This document shows positions 62,821 through 64,000 of a stretch of DNA of 64,000 bases, one piece after another. The notes under the pieces were generated by a model that saw nothing but the letters and a program-made list of their open reading frames with translations, was not told the origin of the DNA and did not search any database. Each line of letters opens with the position of its first letter. Positions within the stretch are counted from its first letter, which is position 1. Source of the DNA: Sphingopyxis terrae subsp. terrae NBRC 15098 (GTDB lineage Bacteria; Pseudomonadota; Alphaproteobacteria; Sphingomonadales; Sphingomonadaceae); assembly GCF_001610975.1 (NCBI RefSeq), contig NZ_CP013342.1, positions 3,233,001-3,297,000 on the forward strand, written 5' to 3'. The translations under genes were made by a program, and so were the position numbers.

Positions 62821-63345
62821 GTGACCGGAAAGGCGCAAGACAGGCTGTTCGAAGAGGCGATCGACCGCTTCGGCGGCGCTATCGCCCGCATGGCGCGCGG
62901 CTATGAAGCCGATCCCGAACTGCAACGCGACCTTCTCCAGGAGTTGCAGGTCGCGCTTTGGCAGAGCTTCGCCCGCTTCGATGCCCGCTGCGCGATGAGC
63001 ACTTGGGTCTGGCGCGTGGTGCATAATCGCGCCGCCTCGCACGTCGCCGCCCAAGCCCGCAAGCGTCGGCGGCCGTGGGTCGATATCGAGGATCTGGCGC
63101 TTGCCGATGAAGCCCCCTCGCCCGCCGAGCGCGCCGAGACCCATCAGGCGCTCGCCTTGATGCTGGCTATCATCGACCGGCTCGGACCGCCCGACCGGCA
63201 GATATTGCTCCTTTATCTCGAAGGGATGCCAGCGGCCGAAATCGCCGACGTCACGGGCGTGTCGTCCGAGGCCGTCGCAACCAAGGTCCATCGCTTCAAA
63301 TCCATGCTCACGCGCCGTTTCGTCGGCCTGGGAGATGCAACATGA
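62821..63345 (+). CDS. ECF-family RNA polymerase sigma factor
   Basis: This 174-residue sigma factor has region 2 (about 15-85, DPELQRDLLQELQVALWQSF, STWVWRVVHNRAASHV) and region 4 (about 115-170, GPPDRQILLLYLEGMPAAEIADVTG, SEAVATKVHRFKSML). The start GTG 62821 follows GGGAGATCGGG. It overlaps the next gene by ATGA, suggesting that gene encodes its membrane partner. It belongs to a different group from the FecI-like factor at 40029. Confidence 0.9.
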   Translation: MTGKAQDRLFEEAIDRFGGAIARMARGYEADPELQRDLLQELQVALWQSFARFDARCAMSTWVWRVVHNRAASHVAAQARKRRRPWVDIEDLALADEAPSPAERAETHQALALMLAIIDRLGPPDRQILLLYLEGMPAAEIADVTGVSSEAVATKVHRFKSMLTRRFVGLGDAT

Positions 63346-63935
63346 CCGATTTTTCCGACGACATGACCCTTCACACCCTGTGGCAAAGCGATACGGCCGC
63401 GTTCGACCCGATGCCGGTCGAGGAAGTCAGGCGCCGCGCGTCGCGGCTCGGCGACATCGTCGCCCGGCGAAATCGCCGCGAATATATGGCCGCCGCCATC
63501 GTGATTGCGGGTTTTGCCGTCTATGCCGTGCTCCTTCCCGGCCTGCTGTTCAAGCTGGGCAGTCTGCTCGTGATTGCCGGGACACTGTTCGTCAGCTGGC
63601 AGCTAACCCGCCGAACCTCGCGTCCCGATCCGGCGGCAGAAGCCGCGGACATCCGGTCCTATTACCGCGCGCGCCTCGTTCGTGAAGAGCATATGCTGTC
63701 GCGCGTCGGGCGCTGGTATCTTGCACCTTTGCTGCCCGGTATGCTGCTGTTCATGACCGCACAGGCGCTGGATGACCGTTATGGCATGGTTGGTAGCACG
63801 GTGCTGATCGGCGGGCCGTTGCTGCTTTTCGGGGCCATCTGGCTCCTCAACCGGCGCGGCGCCGCGCTGCTGCGACGTCAGATTGCGCGGATCGATCGCG
63901 ATCCGCCCGCCCCTGTTCCCGAACAAGGAGAATGA
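63342..63935 (+). CDS. Membrane protein, probable partner of the ECF sigma factor
   Basis: This 197-residue protein has a cytoplasmic N-terminus (TLHTLWQSDTAAFDPMPVEEV). It has four hydrophobic helices: AAAIVIAGFAVYAVLLPGL, LGSLLVIAGTLFVSW, WYLAPLLPGMLLFMTAQAL and GSTVLIGGPLLLFGAIWLL. ATGA coupling with the sigma gene is the main clue for an anti-sigma role. There is no zinc HxxxCxxC anti-sigma motif, so the function is inferred. A signal-peptide protein gene follows at once. Confidence 0.78.
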   Translation: MTDFSDDMTLHTLWQSDTAAFDPMPVEEVRRRASRLGDIVARRNRREYMAAAIVIAGFAVYAVLLPGLLFKLGSLLVIAGTLFVSWQLTRRTSRPDPAAEAADIRSYYRARLVREEHMLSRVGRWYLAPLLPGMLLFMTAQALDDRYGMVGSTVLIGGPLLLFGAIWLLNRRGAALLRRQIARIDRDPPAPVPEQGE

Positions 63936-63936
63936 T

Positions 63937-64000
63937 ATGAACCGCCTGCACCGCCTTGCTGCAGCTGCCCTGCTCGCCGTCCCCTTGGTCGCGCTGCCTG
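63937..64000 (+). CDS. Start of a signal-peptide protein, truncated by window end
   Basis: ATG 63937 lies two bases after the previous stop codon, with AAGGAG well placed upstream. The 21 visible residues (MNRLHRLAAAALLAVPLVAL) form a Sec-type or lipoprotein signal. It belongs to the same operon as the ECF sigma factor, so it may be a regulated or signalling partner. Nothing more can be said without the missing part. Confidence 0.75.
   Translation, partial: MNRLHRLAAAALLAVPLVALP

Overview
The window is about 64 kb of high-GC bacterial chromosome with dense, ordinary core-genome organisation. The gene set points to an alphaproteobacterium of the Sphingomonadaceae, with Sphingopyxis or a close relative as my best guess. 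The evidence is the dusB-ntrB-ntrC-ntrY-ntrX-hfq-hflX cluster, a GcrA-type cell-cycle regulator, a fused IspDF enzyme, a two-domain (tandem) Hfq and a TonB-receptor/FecIR surface-signalling set. I see no prophage, insertion sequence, integrase, CRISPR array or rRNA operon. No gene-free stretch exceeds 300 bases; the largest gaps are about 230 bases (39795-40028) and about 260 bases (51128-51388).

Layout. 1-7.3 kb: the tail of an unknown protein, an Lrp/AsnC regulator, a degenerate histidine kinase, a WalW-like polysaccharide deacetylase, a CAU tRNA, an M20 peptidase, tRNA-Pro and a secreted surface protein. 7.3-17.1 kb: a small alanine-heptad lipoprotein, an M28 peptidase, EttA, a thioesterase, a CLC antiporter, a beta carbonic anhydrase, lipA, a Coq10/RatA-type protein, a CinA-type amidase and ispDF. 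17.1-26.4 kb: the co-oriented nitrogen and redox regulatory cluster dusB-ntrBC-ntrYX-hfq-hflX. 26.4-35.4 kb: mazG, then a nine-gene leftward operon mltB-rlpA-dac-tmk-holB-metG-tatD-MBL hydrolase-58 aa membrane peptide, in which most junctions overlap by 1-17 bases. 35.6-43.9 kb: tRNA-Ser(UGA), a 2OG-Fe(II) oxygenase, a large autotransporter with 21-residue repeats, and a FecI-FecR-TonB receptor set. 43.9-53.5 kb: a pair of complementary acyl-CoA dehydrogenases behind a REP-like palindrome, an MBL hydrolase, a small lipoprotein, a Phd/YefM-PAS fusion protein, a TadG/TadE pair, a YghU-type glutathione transferase and a family III CoA-transferase. 53.6-64 kb: a secreted TolB-propeller/amidohydrolase, tRNA-Ser(CGA), hspQ, an ABC-2 permease, gcrA with a coupled thioesterase, an outer-membrane barrel protein, parE, and an ECF sigma factor with a membrane partner.

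The most unusual items are the double Hfq; the regulator fusing a Phd/YefM antitoxin-like fold to two PAS domains with no toxin nearby; NtrX without the sigma-54-contacting GAFTGA loop; a histidine kinase that keeps its H-box but has lost recognisable ATP-binding boxes; TadE with no canonical start codon for its pseudopilin leader; a lipoprotein built of alanine heptads ending in Lys-Lys; and a previously uncalled 58-residue membrane peptide translationally coupled to an MBL hydrolase. Start sites were re-chosen in many genes from ribosome-binding sites, overlaps and family N-termini. All family assignments come from reading motifs, not from database searches.
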